A DNA stretch of 51,257 nucleotides from Sphingomonas sp. CCH21-G11 (GCF_001555965.1 NZ_LSHX01000046.1:1-51257); one strand, 5' to 3'; positions 15,894-25,298 are shown, counted from the stretch's first letter. Made by a program: numbers and translations. Notes: a model not told the origin generated them from the sequence alone.

Positions 15894-17450
15894 TCACTCC
15901 CACTCGATCGTGCCGGGCGGCTTGCTCGTATAGTCGTAGGTGACGCGGTTGATGCCGCGAACTTCGTTGATGATGCGCGTCGCGACGCGGGGCAGGAAGT
16001 CGCCGGGAAAGCTGAAGGCCTCCGCCGTCATCCCGTCGGTGCTGGTCACGGCACGCAGCGCCAGCACATTGTCGTACGTGCGCCCGTCGCCCATCACGCC
16101 GACGCTGCGCACCGGCAGCAGCACCGCGAATGCCTGCCAGATCGCATCGTACAGCCCGGCATTGCGGATTTCCTCCAGATAGATCGCATCCGCCTTGCGC
16201 AGGATGTCGCAGCGCGCCTTGGTGACTTCGCCGGGGATCCGGATGGCCAGGCCGGGCCCCGGAAACGGGTGCCGCCCGACGAAGATGTCGGGCAGCCCCA
16301 GCTCACGACCCAGCGCGCGCACCTCGTCCTTGAACAGCTCGCGCAGCGGCTCGACCAGCTTCATGTTCATACGTTCGGGCAGGCCACCGACATTGTGGTG
16401 GCTCTTGATCGTCACCGACGGGCCGCCCGTGAAGGAAACGCTCTCGATCACATCGGGATAGAGCGTGCCCTGCGCCAGGAACTCCGCCCCGCCGATCTTG
16501 CGCGCCTCGTCCTCGAACACGTCGATAAACGTCTTGCCGATGAACTTGCGCTTGGCCTCCGGGTCGGTGACGCCGGCCAGGCCATTGAGGAACAACGTCT
16601 CCGCATTCACATGGACGAGCGGGATGTTGTAATGGCCGCGGAACAGGCTGACGACCTGATCCGCCTCGCCCGCGCGCATCAGGCCATGGTCCACGAACAC
16701 GCAGGTCAGCTGCTCGCCGATCGCCTCATGGATCAGCACCGCGGCGACCGCGGAATCGACCCCGCCCGACAGGCCGCAGATCACCCGGCCCTTGCCGACC
16801 TGCGCGCGGATTTCGGCGATCTTGGCGGCGCGGAACTCGGCCATCGTCCAGTCGCCCTTGAGGCCGCAGACATGGCGGGCGAAATTGGCGATCAGCCGCG
16901 CGCCGTCGGGCGTATGAACCACCTCCGGGTGGAATTGCATCGCATAATAGCGCCGCGCATCGTCGGCGATCACGGCAAAGGGCGCGCCGGGGCTGGACGC
17001 GACGGCGCGGAACCCGGGGGCGAGCGCAGTCACCTTGTCGCCGTGGCTCATCCACACCTGGTGCGTTTCGCCTTCCGCCCACATGCCGTCGAACAACGCG
17101 CAGCGATCGTCGATGGTGATGAAGGCGCGACCGAACTCGCCCGAATCGCCCAGCCGCACCTCGCCGCCCAGCTGATGCATCATCGTCTGCTGGCCGTAGC
17201 AGATGCCCAGCACCGGCAGGCCGCTGTCAAAGATCGCCTGGGGTGCGCGCGGGCTGCCCTCGTCCAGCACCGATGCCGGGCTGCCCGACAGGATGATGCC
17301 GGCGGGCTTCATCCGCGCAAAGGCGGCTTCCGCGGCGTTGAACGGTGCGATCTCGCTATAGACGCCGGCCTCGCGGACGCGGCGGGCGATCAACTGCGTC
17401 ACCTGGCTGCCGAAATCGACGATCAGGATCGATTGCTGGGGAGTTTCCAT
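15894..17450 (-). CDS. guaA: GMP synthase (glutamine-hydrolysing)
   Basis: A 518-aa enzyme that aminates XMP to GMP. The N-terminal class I glutamine amidotransferase domain has nucleophile Cys84 (GICYGQQ) and the His174/Glu176 pair (FHPEV). The ATP pyrophosphatase domain has the PP-loop SGGVDS at 228-233. The C-terminal dimerisation domain ends KPPGTIEWE, as is standard. It converges with the mlaA-type gene with a 49-bp gap. A strong hairpin abuts its start codon, listed separately. Confidence 0.97.
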   Translation of the reverse strand: METPQQSILIVDFGSQVTQLIARRVREAGVYSEIAPFNAAEAAFARMKPAGIILSGSPASVLDEGSPRAPQAIFDSGLPVLGICYGQQTMMHQLGGEVRLGDSGEFGRAFITIDDRCALFDGMWAEGETHQVWMSHGDKVTALAPGFRAVASSPGAPFAVIADDARRYYAMQFHPEVVHTPDGARLIANFARHVCGLKGDWTMAEFRAAKIAEIRAQVGKGRVICGLSGGVDSAVAAVLIHEAIGEQLTCVFVDHGLMRAGEADQVVSLFRGHYNIPLVHVNAETLFLNGLAGVTDPEAKRKFIGKTFIDVFEDEARKIGGAEFLAQGTLYPDVIESVSFTGGPSVTIKSHHNVGGLPERMNMKLVEPLRELFKDEVRALGRELGLPDIFVGRHPFPGPGLAIRIPGEVTKARCDILRKADAIYLEEIRNAGLYDAIWQAFAVLLPVRSVGVMGDGRTYDNVLALRAVTSTDGMTAEAFSFPGDFLPRVATRIINEVRGINRVTYDYTSKPPGTIEWE

Positions 17451-17451
17451 G

Positions 17452-17476
17452 CCGCGACCCGATAACCGGGTCGCGG
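17452..17476 (-). promoter_or_regulatory. 10-bp hairpin abutting the guaA start codon
   Basis: CCGCGACCCG (17452-17461) pairs perfectly with 17467-17476 around a 5-nt loop. On the minus strand the stem ends one base before the guaA ATG (17450), where the ribosome-binding site should be. No purine-rich Shine-Dalgarno sequence is visible outside it and no T-run follows. It could repress guaA translation, or guaA could use a transcript that starts inside or after the hairpin. Confidence 0.5.
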
Positions 17477-17501
17477 GCGTGTGGAAAGGGCGCAGGCGGG
17501 A

Positions 17502-17915
17502 TCAGCGAGACTGAGAGATGCCGTCCGCCCCGAAGTTGAAGTATCGCCGGGCACCGGGCTGCTGTGACCGCTCGGGATGGGCGGTCACCTCAATCGCTAC
17601 GCCGTCCAAATCGTTTGACGGCTTGATGAAGCAATAGCCGAAGCGAATGTCGCGCGCGCGCTGAACTTCCATGAACTGATTCAGCCAGCGGAGCCGCTCT
17701 GCGGGCAGCGGGACGTCATTCCATCTGAGCGACGTGACGCGCGTCCCTTGCAAGTCACGGGTCGATTCATATTTGATCTCGGCGATCCCGGCTGCGCAGC
17801 GCGCTGTCTCCGAACGCATTAGCCAGGGTATTTCGGGCTCCCCGATAGGGATGCCATGATAATCGCCACGAATGATAACCGTCTGCACTGCTAGCAGGTA
17901 AAACAGGCTCAACAT
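17502..17915 (-). CDS. Hypothetical protein, possible signal peptide
   Basis: A 137-aa protein that I do not recognise. The N terminus is hydrophobic (MLSLFYLLAVQTVII) and could be an uncleaved or cleaved export signal. The body has no motif that I can assign; it contains two cysteines (in RCAAG and YCFIK). The frame opens with a TTG at 17918, immediately followed by the ATG at 17915 that I prefer. Base composition is somewhat less GC-rich than the neighbours. It lies 51 nt upstream of guaA on the same strand. Confidence 0.5.
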   Translation of the reverse strand: MLSLFYLLAVQTVIIRGDYHGIPIGEPEIPWLMRSETARCAAGIAEIKYESTRDLQGTRVTSLRWNDVPLPAERLRWLNQFMEVQRARDIRFGYCFIKPSNDLDGVAIEVTAHPERSQQPGARRYFNFGADGISQSR

Positions 17916-17968
17916 CAACGCGACTCCGTGCGGCGGGTCGTCTACCCGATCATCGCGTCGATCCTAGA

Positions 17969-18580
17969 TCAGCGCGCCGCGATGTCGAAGCCCTCGATTA
18001 CCACGCGCGGATATTCGCCGGTCACGATCGTGCAGCGGAAACGCTGTTCCTGCCGATCCGCGTCCCGATAGCCGTCGCGCAGTTCGATCGTGCCCTGGAC
18101 GTACCAGCTGCCGTCGCGGCGGGCGTCGACATCGGTGATGTCCTGCACGCGTGCGAGCGGCGCGAGGCGTCGGCCCTCGTCCTCCGCCGCGACCGCGCAG
18201 CTGTCGACGGCGGCGTCCTCGGTGTAGGTCGCGGGCGGTGCGGTGTCCTCGCCGCCGGTTGCATCCCCGGCCAGGTCGGCGAAATCGTCGTCCGCCCGAG
18301 GATCGCGCGAACTGCGATCCCATTCGGCGGGCGGCGGCAACGGCGGATCGATCGTGTCCCGCGGGATATTGCGGCGCTCACGGTCCGCGCGGCTCGCTGC
18401 CGAAATGGCGGCGATCAGGCCACCCGCGATGACCGCGCCCAGCAGCACGTCGCCCCCGTCGATCCGGTCGCCGCGATGATGCCAGCGCCCCCGCCCCCAG
18501 TCGCGCGCGTCCGCCGGGACCGCCGTCGCCAGCATCGCCGTCGTCGCCAACGCCGCACCCATGATCCGCAAGCTGTTCAT
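17969..18580 (-). CDS. Hypothetical secreted protein
   Basis: A 203-aa protein from the ATG at 18580 (MNSLRIMGAALATT), which gives a classical signal peptide ending VPADARD. A glycine-rich hydrophobic stretch (GGDVLLGAVIAGGLIAAISAAS, about residues 42-63) follows, then a Pro/Asp-rich linker and a C-terminal domain of about 75 residues with two cysteines (SCAVAAE and RCTIV). Proteins of this layout are common in sphingomonads without known function. The upstream in-frame start at 18595 would add five residues before the signal peptide and seems less likely. Confidence 0.65.
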   Translation of the reverse strand: MNSLRIMGAALATTAMLATAVPADARDWGRGRWHHRGDRIDGGDVLLGAVIAGGLIAAISAASRADRERRNIPRDTIDPPLPPPAEWDRSSRDPRADDDFADLAGDATGGEDTAPPATYTEDAAVDSCAVAAEDEGRRLAPLARVQDITDVDARRDGSWYVQGTIELRDGYRDADRQEQRFRCTIVTGEYPRVVIEGFDIAAR

Positions 18581-18646
18581 TCGCGCGCCTCCCACTCGTC
18601 AGCACACTCCCATGCCCGATCCGCGCTGTCGCGCAGATGAACCGCC

Positions 18647-19552
18647 TCACAGCGCGTTGGCCGCCCACACAAATTGCGCGCGGAGCCAGGCGGTTGCGGC
18701 ATCCGACCGAGCCATCGGATTCCACAGCATTTCGATATGCCATGCCGGCACGCCGACCGGCAGGTCAAAGCACTGAAGCCCCCACGCCGTCGCCCGATCA
18801 GCCATGCGCGACGGCAGCGCCCCGATCAGGTCGGTGCCGGCGATCACCGGGGGTAGCGCCAGCATGTGGGGCACGACCAGGGCGATCGTGCGGTGCAGGC
18901 CGGCATCGGCCAGCGCGCGATCGATCGCGCCGCGGCGGTCGCCACGGACCGATGTCAGCACATGTCGCGCCCCCACGAAATCGTCGAGGCTGATCTTGCC
19001 GTCGCGAATGGCGGGATGCCCGGCCCGCGCGACGCCGACGAACCGTTCGGCGAGCAGCCGCTGCTGCACGGCATCTGGCGGTGGAGATGCAAAGGTGCCG
19101 ATCGCAAGGTCGATATCGCCGCGCGCGACCATGGCTTCGATGTCGCGCTTGTCATAGCCGATGATCTCCACGCTCGATCCCGGGCTCAGCGCCGCGATCC
19201 GCGCCATGACGCGGGGAAGCAGCACCATCGTCGTATAATCGGTACTGGCGACGCGGAAACGGTGACCGGGATGCGCAGGATCGAACGCGACCGCGTCGTC
19301 GAGCGCCGCGCGGAGCTGATCAAGCACAGCGGCGATTGGCACCATCAACCGCTGCGCAAGCGGTGTCGGCTGCATCGCACCATGGCTGCGCACGAACAGC
19401 CGGTCGCCGAACAATTGCCGCAGCCGCGCAAGCGTGGCGCTCATCGCGGGCTGACGTATGCCGAGGCGTTCGGCAGCGACGCTGACGCTGCGCGTTTCGG
19501 CAAGCGCGTGAAACGCAACGAGCAGATTCAGGTCGACACGCGCGAGATCCAT
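18647..19552 (-). CDS. LysR-family transcriptional regulator
   Basis: A 301-aa LysR-type regulator. The N-terminal winged helix-turn-helix covers about residues 3-62 (LARVDLNLLVAF, VAAERLGIRQPAMSATLARLR), followed by an effector-binding domain. Start MDLARVDLN at 19552 fits the family better than the upstream Met at 19570. It is divergent from the SnoaL-like gene with a 94-bp gap holding a dyad, the usual arrangement for a LysR regulator and its target. The effector is unknown. Confidence 0.88.
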   Translation of the reverse strand: MDLARVDLNLLVAFHALAETRSVSVAAERLGIRQPAMSATLARLRQLFGDRLFVRSHGAMQPTPLAQRLMVPIAAVLDQLRAALDDAVAFDPAHPGHRFRVASTDYTTMVLLPRVMARIAALSPGSSVEIIGYDKRDIEAMVARGDIDLAIGTFASPPPDAVQQRLLAERFVGVARAGHPAIRDGKISLDDFVGARHVLTSVRGDRRGAIDRALADAGLHRTIALVVPHMLALPPVIAGTDLIGALPSRMADRATAWGLQCFDLPVGVPAWHIEMLWNPMARSDAATAWLRAQFVWAANAL

Positions 19553-19594
19553 CGATCCGGTCGATACCAACTATTCGGGTGACAGGATAGGGCG

Positions 19595-19616
19595 GCAATA
19601 TCGTCCATGCTATTGC
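19595..19616. promoter_or_regulatory. Dyad in the LysR/SnoaL divergent region
   Basis: GCAATA (19595-19600) and TATTGC (19611-19616) are a 6-bp inverted repeat spaced by 10 nt, midway between the divergent genes. The outer bases give T-N12-A rather than the classical T-N11-A of LysR boxes, so it is only a candidate operator. Confidence 0.4.
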
Positions 19617-19646
19617 GCCGCGGGCAAAAACCAGGAGGACCCGAAC

Positions 19647-20087
19647 ATGTCGAGCACCGTCGAACTCGTCACCCGCTTCATCACCCGTTTCCTCGGCGAA
19701 GCGGACCTGGCCGTCGCCGACGCGACCCTGCACGCGCGCGTACAGGGCATCACCGGGTTGAAGCCGACCGGGCCGATTGACGGGCGCGAGGAATACAAGG
19801 CGACGATCGCCGGCTTTGTCGACGCCTTTCCCGCCGAATCGCCGGTCGAAATCATCGATCAATTCGCCTCCGCCGACGGCACCCGCGTCGTCACACGCTT
19901 TCACTCGCGCCAGCGTCACGCCAAGCCGTTCTTCGGAGTCGACGCGACCAACCGGGTCATCCTGTTCGACGAAACCCACGTCACGCGCGTCGAGGACGGC
20001 CTGATCGTCGAGAACATCGTCTCGGCAACCAATCTGGAGTTCGAGATGCTGATGGCGCCGGTGCTGACGCCGTTGATCCTGAAATGA
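19647..20087 (+). CDS. SnoaL-like / NTF2-fold protein
   Basis: A 146-aa protein of the NTF2-like superfamily, SnoaL-type: an N-terminal helix pair (LVTRFITRFLGEAD), GPIDGREEYKATIAGFVDAFP, then beta strands VTRFHSR and ITHV-like EDGLIVENIVSATN. Such proteins act as small isomerases, cyclases or hydrolases, and the substrate cannot be told. An AGGAGG ribosome-binding site (19633-19638) sits 8 nt before the ATG. It is divergent from the LysR gene and probably controlled by it. Confidence 0.72.
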   Translation: MSSTVELVTRFITRFLGEADLAVADATLHARVQGITGLKPTGPIDGREEYKATIAGFVDAFPAESPVEIIDQFASADGTRVVTRFHSRQRHAKPFFGVDATNRVILFDETHVTRVEDGLIVENIVSATNLEFEMLMAPVLTPLILK

Positions 20088-20095
20088 CCGCAGCC

Positions 20096-20127
20096 GGCGG
20101 CACGTCAGCTGGATGCGACGTGCCGCC
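20096..20127. terminator. Stem-loop between convergent SnoaL-like and peptidase genes
   Basis: An 11-bp perfect stem (GGCGGCACGTC at 20096-20106 with 20117-20127, 10-nt loop) lies 9 nt after the SnoaL-like stop codon and 13 nt from the stop codon of the convergent peptidase gene. There is no T-run, so intrinsic termination is uncertain; a bidirectional 3'-end structure is likely. Confidence 0.55.
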
Positions 20128-20139
20128 TGGGTCGGAGGA

Positions 20140-22290
20140 TCATTTCGCCGGCTTGATCTTCAGGCCGGTCCACTTGGCCGCAAACGCCCACAGGTCGGCA
20201 TATTCCTCGATGATCTTGTCGGTGGGCTTGCCCGATCCGTGGCCGGCGCGGGTTTCGATGCGCACCAGATGCGGGCGATCGCCGATGTCGGTCGCCTGCA
20301 GCGCCGCGGTATATTTGAACGTGTGGCCCGGCACGACGCGGTCGTCGGTGTCGGCGGTGGTCGCAAGGATCGCGGGATAGCGCTGGCCCGCACGGATATT
20401 GTGATAGGGCGAATAGGCGTAGAGGTTCTTGAAATCGGCTTCCTTCGACGGATAGCCGTAATCGTCCACCCAGTAGCGCCCGGCGGTAAACCGGTCGAAA
20501 CGGATCATGTCCATGACGCCCACCGCCGGCAGCGCCGCCGCGAACAGGTCGGGGCGCTGATTGGTCACCGCGCCGACGAGCAGCCCGCCGTTCGATCCGC
20601 CCTGGATCGCGAGCTGGTCCTTGCCGGTAATGCCCTTGGCGATCAGATATTCGCCCGCGGCGATGAAGTCGTCGAACACATTCTGCTTGTTGAGCAGGCG
20701 CCCGCCGTCATGCCACGCCTTGCCATATTCGCCGCCGCCCCGGATGTTGGCGACCGCGAGCACCCCGCCCTGTTCGATCCACGCCAGCCGCGTGACCGAA
20801 AATCCCGGGAGCTGGGGAATGTTGAACCCGCCATAGGCATAGAGCAGGGTCGGCGCGGGGCCGGTCACATCCTTGCGCTTGACGATGAACATCGGCACCC
20901 GGGTGCCGTCCTTCGACGTATAGAATTGCTGGTCGACGACATAGTCCGCCGGGTCGAACGCGACCTTTGGCGCGGCCCAGGGCGTCGCCTGGCCGGTCTT
21001 TACGTCATAGCGATAGATGGTGGTCGGCGTCGCGAAGCTGGTGAAGGCGAAGAAGGTCTCGCTTTCATTCTGGTCGCCGCCGAAACCCGCGGCGGTGCCG
21101 ATGCCGGGCAGCGCGACCTGGCCCAGCAGCTTGCCGTCGGGGGCATAGCGGCGCACCTCGGTCTTGGCGTCGACCAGATAGCTCGCGACGATCTGGCCGC
21201 CGATCAGCGTCGCGCCCTGCAGCACCGCCTGATCCTCGGGCACCACGTCGCGGGTGGCGAGGTCGGCGGATGTGACGTCCATCTCGACGATCTTCGATCG
21301 CGGCGCGCCCTTGTTGGTGTTCCACCAGAAACGGCTGCCGACATTGCCGACCACCGCCCATTCATTCTCCAGCCCCTTGACGATCGTCCGCGGCTTCGCG
21401 CCCGGCTTGGCCAGGTCGATCAGCGTCATTTCATAGCGATTGTCGGTGCCCTCGGTCGTGGTGATGACCAGCCATGCACCGTCATCGGTGACCTGCGCGA
21501 AATGGCCGCGCTTCGGCGTCTCCGGCGTCGCATAAACCAGCGTGTCGGCCGATTGCGGCGTGCCGAGCTTGTGGAAATAGACCGCCTGGTTCTCGTTCAG
21601 CGCCTGGAACTCCTGGCCCTTGGCGGGCTCCGGGAAGCGCGAATAGTAAAAACCGCTGCCGTCCTTGGCCCAGGCAAAGTTGGAGAACTTCACCCACTCG
21701 ACCTTGTCGTCCAGGGTCTTGCCGGTCGCGACGTCCAGCACCTTGACGATGCGCCAGTCGGTACCGCCTTCCTGGATGGTATAGAGCAGCTTGGTGCCGT
21801 CCTCGCTCGGTGCCCATTCGCCCAGCGCGGTCGCGCCATCGGCCGACCAGCCATTGGGATCGATCAGCACCCGCCCCTCGCCATCCACACGGTCGCGGAC
21901 GTACAGCACCGACTGGTTCTGCAGCCCCGAATTGCGGCTGTAGAAATAGCGCCCGCCCTGCTGCTGCGGAACGCCGAAGCGTTCATAATCATACAGCGCC
22001 TTCAGCCGCGCGGCGAACACGTCGCGGCCGGGCAGCGTCGCCAGATATGCGTCGGTCAGCTTGTTCTGTTCGGCAACCCAGTCGGCCACCGCCTTGTCGT
22101 TGCGGACGTCGTTTTCCAGCCAGCGATAGGGGTCGGCCACCTTCACGCCGAACTGCTCGTCGACCACGTCGACGCGGCGCGTGTCGGGATAGTCGATCGT
22201 GGCGGTCATGGCGGGGCGAGGCTCCGGGTCGGAAAGGGCAAAGGCGGGGGAAGCGAACAGCAGCGGCAGGGCGATCAGGGCGCGACGCAT
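20140..22290 (-). CDS. Prolyl oligopeptidase (S9A), exported
   Basis: A 716-aa serine peptidase that cuts short peptides after proline. It has a signal peptide (MRRALIALPLLFASPAFA), an N-terminal beta-propeller region, and a C-terminal alpha/beta-hydrolase domain. The nucleophile is Ser566 in GGSNGG, the acid lies in DTDDRVVP (about 648-650) and the base is His684 in AGHGSG. The QGGRYFYSRN and DPYRWLEND segments are typical of S9A. It is probably periplasmic. It lies next to the terminator of the ribosomal superoperon but is a separate unit. Confidence 0.93.
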   Translation of the reverse strand: MRRALIALPLLFASPAFALSDPEPRPAMTATIDYPDTRRVDVVDEQFGVKVADPYRWLENDVRNDKAVADWVAEQNKLTDAYLATLPGRDVFAARLKALYDYERFGVPQQQGGRYFYSRNSGLQNQSVLYVRDRVDGEGRVLIDPNGWSADGATALGEWAPSEDGTKLLYTIQEGGTDWRIVKVLDVATGKTLDDKVEWVKFSNFAWAKDGSGFYYSRFPEPAKGQEFQALNENQAVYFHKLGTPQSADTLVYATPETPKRGHFAQVTDDGAWLVITTTEGTDNRYEMTLIDLAKPGAKPRTIVKGLENEWAVVGNVGSRFWWNTNKGAPRSKIVEMDVTSADLATRDVVPEDQAVLQGATLIGGQIVASYLVDAKTEVRRYAPDGKLLGQVALPGIGTAAGFGGDQNESETFFAFTSFATPTTIYRYDVKTGQATPWAAPKVAFDPADYVVDQQFYTSKDGTRVPMFIVKRKDVTGPAPTLLYAYGGFNIPQLPGFSVTRLAWIEQGGVLAVANIRGGGEYGKAWHDGGRLLNKQNVFDDFIAAGEYLIAKGITGKDQLAIQGGSNGGLLVGAVTNQRPDLFAAALPAVGVMDMIRFDRFTAGRYWVDDYGYPSKEADFKNLYAYSPYHNIRAGQRYPAILATTADTDDRVVPGHTFKYTAALQATDIGDRPHLVRIETRAGHGSGKPTDKIIEEYADLWAFAAKWTGLKIKPAK

Positions 22291-22316
22291 GGATGGACTC
22301 CAGCAGGAAATGAGAA

Positions 22317-22343
22317 AGGCCGCACCCTATGGGGGCGCGGCCT
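22317..22343 (-). terminator. Intrinsic terminator of the alpha operon
   Basis: On the minus strand AGGCCGC pairs with GCGGCCT (22337-22343 with 22317-22323), with further pairing inside, followed by a T-rich run (TTTCTCATTT). It lies 52 nt after the rplQ stop codon, at the very end of the ribosomal gene block, as expected for its terminator. Confidence 0.75.
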
Positions 22344-22394
22344 GTTGCTCAAGGGGCTGTCAACCATCACCGCCGTCACCGGCGGCGGGCACGA

Positions 22395-22817
22395 TCACGC
22401 CGCGGCGTCGAAATCCTCGTCGCTCATCACCGGGCCCGAATCCTGGCCCTTGGCGCTGACGTCGCGATCGACGAACTCGATGATCGCCATCGGCGAGGCG
22501 TCCGACGCACGGATGCCCGCCTTGATGATGCGGGTATAGCCGCCGGCACGGTCGGCATAGCGCGGCGCGAGCACGTCGAACAGCTTGACCAGCTGCGCAT
22601 CGTCCAGCAGGCGCGCATGCGCCAGGCGGCGATTGGACAGGCCGCCCTTCTTCGCCAGCGTCACCAGCTTTTCCACGTACGGACGCAGCTCCTTCGCCTT
22701 GGCGACGGTGGTGGTGATCTGCTCGTGCTTGATGAGCGCGGCCGCCATGTTGCGGAACAGGGCAATGCGGTGGGCCGAGGTCCGCTGCAGCTTACGACCG
22801 CCAACGCGATGACGCAT
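22395..22817 (-). CDS. rplQ: 50S ribosomal protein L17
   Basis: A 140-aa ribosomal protein at the exit side of the large subunit. The start [17 protein letters not shown] and the [14 protein letters not shown] region identify L17; a C-terminal Asp/Ser-rich tail follows the core. It is the last gene of the alpha operon and is separated from rpoA by 235 nt of palindromic sequence, which is unusually long for these two genes. Confidence 0.97.
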   Translation of the reverse strand: MRHRVGGRKLQRTSAHRIALFRNMAAALIKHEQITTTVAKAKELRPYVEKLVTLAKKGGLSNRRLAHARLLDDAQLVKLFDVLAPRYADRAGGYTRIIKAGIRASDASPMAIIEFVDRDVSAKGQDSGPVMSDEDFDAAA

Positions 22818-22905
22818 GATCTTCTTCCTTCTCGTTCGTTAAGGGGCCGAATGAGGTACCCCAGACCAGGCGCCTGTTCAGGCCGGCGCCCTTTGCCTTC
22901 TAGAT

Positions 22906-23047
22906 CCTCCCCGAGCTTGCTCGGGGAGGGGGACCATCCGAAGGATGGTGGAGGGGTCCGACGCGGGCAAAGCCCGCGTCGTCGGACGGGCCATTCGGCC
23001 CGCCGGCCGGGTCGATCGCGGGCGCGGAATAGCTTGCGCTATTCCGC
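22906..23047. repeat. Palindrome cluster between rpoA and rplQ
   Basis: Five consecutive hairpins lie in the rpoA-rplQ gap: 22906-22929 (CCTCCCCGAGC and complement), 22933-22949 (ACCATCC/GGATGGT), 22956-22987 (GTCCGAC outer arms round GCGGGC/GCCCGC), 22987-23002 (CGGGCC/GGCCCG) and 23024-23047 (GCGGAATAGC/GCTATTCCGC). The CTCCCCG-loop-CGGGGAG plus CCATCC-GAA-GGATGG arrangement is a dispersed repeat type common in sphingomonads and Caulobacter relatives. The RNA would be highly structured and could tune rplQ relative to rpoA. Confidence 0.8.
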
Positions 23048-23052
23048 TGCGA

Positions 23053-24117
23053 TCAGCCCATGATTTCCTGTTCCAGCTTCTTTGCCATTTCCTCGATATT
23101 CTCGGGCGGCCAGCCCGGGATTTCCATACCGAGGCGCAGGCCCATGCTGGACAGCACTTCCTTGATCTCGTTGAGCGACTTGCGGCCGAAGTTCGGCGTG
23201 CGCAGCATCTCGGCTTCGGTCTTCTGGACCAGGTCGCCGATATAGATGATGTTGTCGTTCTTGAGGCAGTTGGCCGAACGGACCGACAGCTCGAGCTCGT
23301 CGACCTTCTTGAGCAGGTAACGGTTGATCGTCGCGGTGTCGCTGGTGCCTTCCGCCGCGGCGGGGGCCGCCGCCATGCCGATCGGCGCCGAACGCGTGAT
23401 CGCCGAGTCGTCGAAATGGACGAACAGCGCCAGCTGGTCCTGAAGGATGCGCGCGGCATAGGCGAGCGCGTCCTCCGGCGACACCGTGCCGTCGGTCTCG
23501 ATCGACAGCGTCAGCTTGTCGTAATCGAGCTCCTGCCCGACGCGGGTGTTCTCGACCTTGTAGCTGACCTGGCGGACGGGCGAGTAGAGCGCGTCGACCG
23601 GGATCAGGCCGATCGGCGCGTCGGCCGGCCGGTTGGCGCTGGCGGGCAGATAGCCCTTCCCCGTGTCGGCGGTCAGCTCCATGTTGAGCGTCGCGCCTTC
23701 GTCGAGGTGGCAGATCAGCAGATTGGGGTTCATCACCTCGATGTCGCCCGACACCGCGATGTCGCCCGCGCGGACGTCCATCGGGCCGGTCGCCGACAGC
23801 TGGAGCCGCTTCGGCCCCTCGCCCTGCATGCGCAGCGCGATCTGCTTCACGTTCAGGACGATGTCGGTCACGTCCTCACGCACGCCGGCGAGCGACGAGA
23901 ATTCGTGCAGGACGTTCTCGATCTTGATCGACGTCACCGCCGCGCCCTGCAGCGACGACAGCAGCACGCGACGCAGCGCGTTGCCGAGCGTCAGGCCGAA
24001 ACCGCGCTCGAGCGGCTCGGCGACGAAGGTCGCCTTGCGCTTGGGATCGCCGCCGGGCTTCTTTTCGAGGCCATTGGGCTTCTTGAGTTCCTGCCAGTTC
24101 TTAGCGTTGACAGACAC
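23053..24117 (-). CDS. rpoA: DNA-directed RNA polymerase subunit alpha
   Basis: A 354-aa alpha subunit. The N-terminal dimerisation domain ([22 protein letters not shown]) is followed by a flexible linker and the C-terminal DNA- and activator-binding domain ([16 protein letters not shown]). The start is a GTG at 24117. The linker has an Ala-rich insert ([14 protein letters not shown]) near residues 235-248, a little longer than in Escherichia coli. It follows rpsK by 101 nt; rpsD is not present between them, as is normal in alphaproteobacteria. Confidence 0.97.
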   Translation of the reverse strand: MSVNAKNWQELKKPNGLEKKPGGDPKRKATFVAEPLERGFGLTLGNALRRVLLSSLQGAAVTSIKIENVLHEFSSLAGVREDVTDIVLNVKQIALRMQGEGPKRLQLSATGPMDVRAGDIAVSGDIEVMNPNLLICHLDEGATLNMELTADTGKGYLPASANRPADAPIGLIPVDALYSPVRQVSYKVENTRVGQELDYDKLTLSIETDGTVSPEDALAYAARILQDQLALFVHFDDSAITRSAPIGMAAAPAAAEGTSDTATINRYLLKKVDELELSVRSANCLKNDNIIYIGDLVQKTEAEMLRTPNFGRKSLNEIKEVLSSMGLRLGMEIPGWPPENIEEMAKKLEQEIMG

Positions 24118-24218
24118 GGGCTTCCCCTAAGGTTGGGCGGGAAAGGAACAACTCCCGCCGATAAATCGGACCCGGCCGGCGCCGCCATCGCGACGCCCGG
24201 CCCGGCCAAGGCGGCAGA

Positions 24219-24608
24219 TCAGACGCGACGGCGCTTGGACGGACGCACGCCATTATGCGGGATCGGCGTCACGTCGCGGATCGACGTGATCTGGAACCCG
24301 ACCGCCTGCAGCGCGCGCAGCGCCGACTCGCGGCCCGATCCGGGACCCTTCACTTCGACTTCCAGCGTGCGAACGCCATGCTCGGCGGCCTTGCGGCCCG
24401 CATCCTCGGCGGCGACCTGCGCGGCATAGGGCGTCGACTTGCGGCTGCCCTTGAACCCCATCATGCCCGCCGACGACCAGCTGATCGCGTTGCCCTGGGC
24501 ATCGGTGATCGTGATCATGGTGTTGTTGAAGCTGGCGTTGACGTGGGCGACGCCCGCCGTGATGTTCTTGCGTTCGCGCCGGCGAAGGCGCTGCGGTGCT
24601 TGAGCCAT
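24219..24608 (-). CDS. rpsK: 30S ribosomal protein S11
   Basis: A 129-aa platform protein of the small subunit. [23 protein letters not shown] and the conserved basic C terminus ([11 protein letters not shown]) are diagnostic. It is co-transcribed with rpsM, with a 107-nt gap in which I see no gene. Confidence 0.97.
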   Translation of the reverse strand: MAQAPQRLRRRERKNITAGVAHVNASFNNTMITITDAQGNAISWSSAGMMGFKGSRKSTPYAAQVAAEDAGRKAAEHGVRTLEVEVKGPGSGRESALRALQAVGFQITSIRDVTPIPHNGVRPSKRRRV

Positions 24609-24715
24609 TTGGTATTCCTGACCTTCTATCCAGTGATCCGGGCCGGGAGGCGGTTAGCCTCGATCCTTGCGCGGACGAGCAATGCGATCGGAAGCAAGGC
24701 GCGACGGGCGCGCGC

Positions 24716-25084
24716 TTACTTCTTCTTGCCGGCGATCGGCTTGGCCTTGCCCTTGCGGGTGCGCGCATTGGTGTGCGTGCGCTGGCCACGAACGGGCAGC
24801 CCCTTGCGATGACGCAGGCCGCGATAGCAGGCCAGGTCCATCAGACGCTTGATGTTCATCGCGGTCTGGCGGCGCAGGTCGCCCTCGACGGTGTGGCTGG
24901 CGTCGATCGTCTCGCGGATCTGCAGGACTTCCTGGTCCGACAGGTCCTGAACCCGGCGCTCGGGCGTGATGCCCAGCTGAGTCACGATTTCCTTCGCCTT
25001 GGTCGGGCCGATGCCGTGGATATATTGCAGCGCGATGATCACGCGCTTGTTGGTCGGGATGTTCACACCCGCGATACGTGCCAT
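24716..25084 (-). CDS. rpsM: 30S ribosomal protein S13
   Basis: A 122-aa head protein of the small subunit contacting tRNA and L5. The N terminus [14 protein letters not shown] and the [15 protein letters not shown] segment are diagnostic. The open frame begins ten codons earlier, but 25084 gives the family start with GGGAGAA upstream. It is the first gene of the alpha operon and has its own promoter about 130 nt upstream. Confidence 0.97.
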   Translation of the reverse strand: MARIAGVNIPTNKRVIIALQYIHGIGPTKAKEIVTQLGITPERRVQDLSDQEVLQIRETIDASHTVEGDLRRQTAMNIKRLMDLACYRGLRHRKGLPVRGQRTHTNARTRKGKAKPIAGKKK

Positions 25085-25218
25085 GTAGTCTGTTCTCCCA
25101 GCTCCACGGGGCACCGCATGGCAGCAGGCCCCATCTCGTCGCGTTGCACCGGAAACGCATGAACGCGGCGAGCGCGAATAATCGCGCCGCCGAAGCGAGC
25201 ATGGTGCCGGAAGCGCGC

Positions 25219-25247
25219 GGCATACGGGTGCGAACCCGGCCTGTCAA
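25219..25247 (-). promoter_or_regulatory. Candidate alpha-operon promoter (rpsM)
   Basis: On the minus strand a perfect -35 TTGACA (25242-25247) is spaced 17 nt from TATGCC (25219-25224). It lies between the SRPBCC gene and rpsM, giving a leader of about 130 nt. The remainder of 25085-25298 holds no gene. This would make the rpsM-rpsK-rpoA-rplQ unit independent of the spc transcript. Confidence 0.65.
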
Positions 25248-25298
25248 GCGGGCGGTGCGCGCCCGGCACGATTTCTTCGCGGCCGCCCTGTCCGCCGG

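Noticed and set aside
20113..22539. 808-codon open frame on the plus strand opposite the prolyl oligopeptidase
   Set aside because: The minus strand encodes a complete S9A peptidase with intact catalytic residues; the plus frame has no recognisable domain.
22818..25298. rpmJ or rpsD hidden in the alpha operon gaps
   Set aside because: No L36- or S4-like peptide can be read in the gaps on the minus strand; their absence here is normal in alphaproteobacteria.
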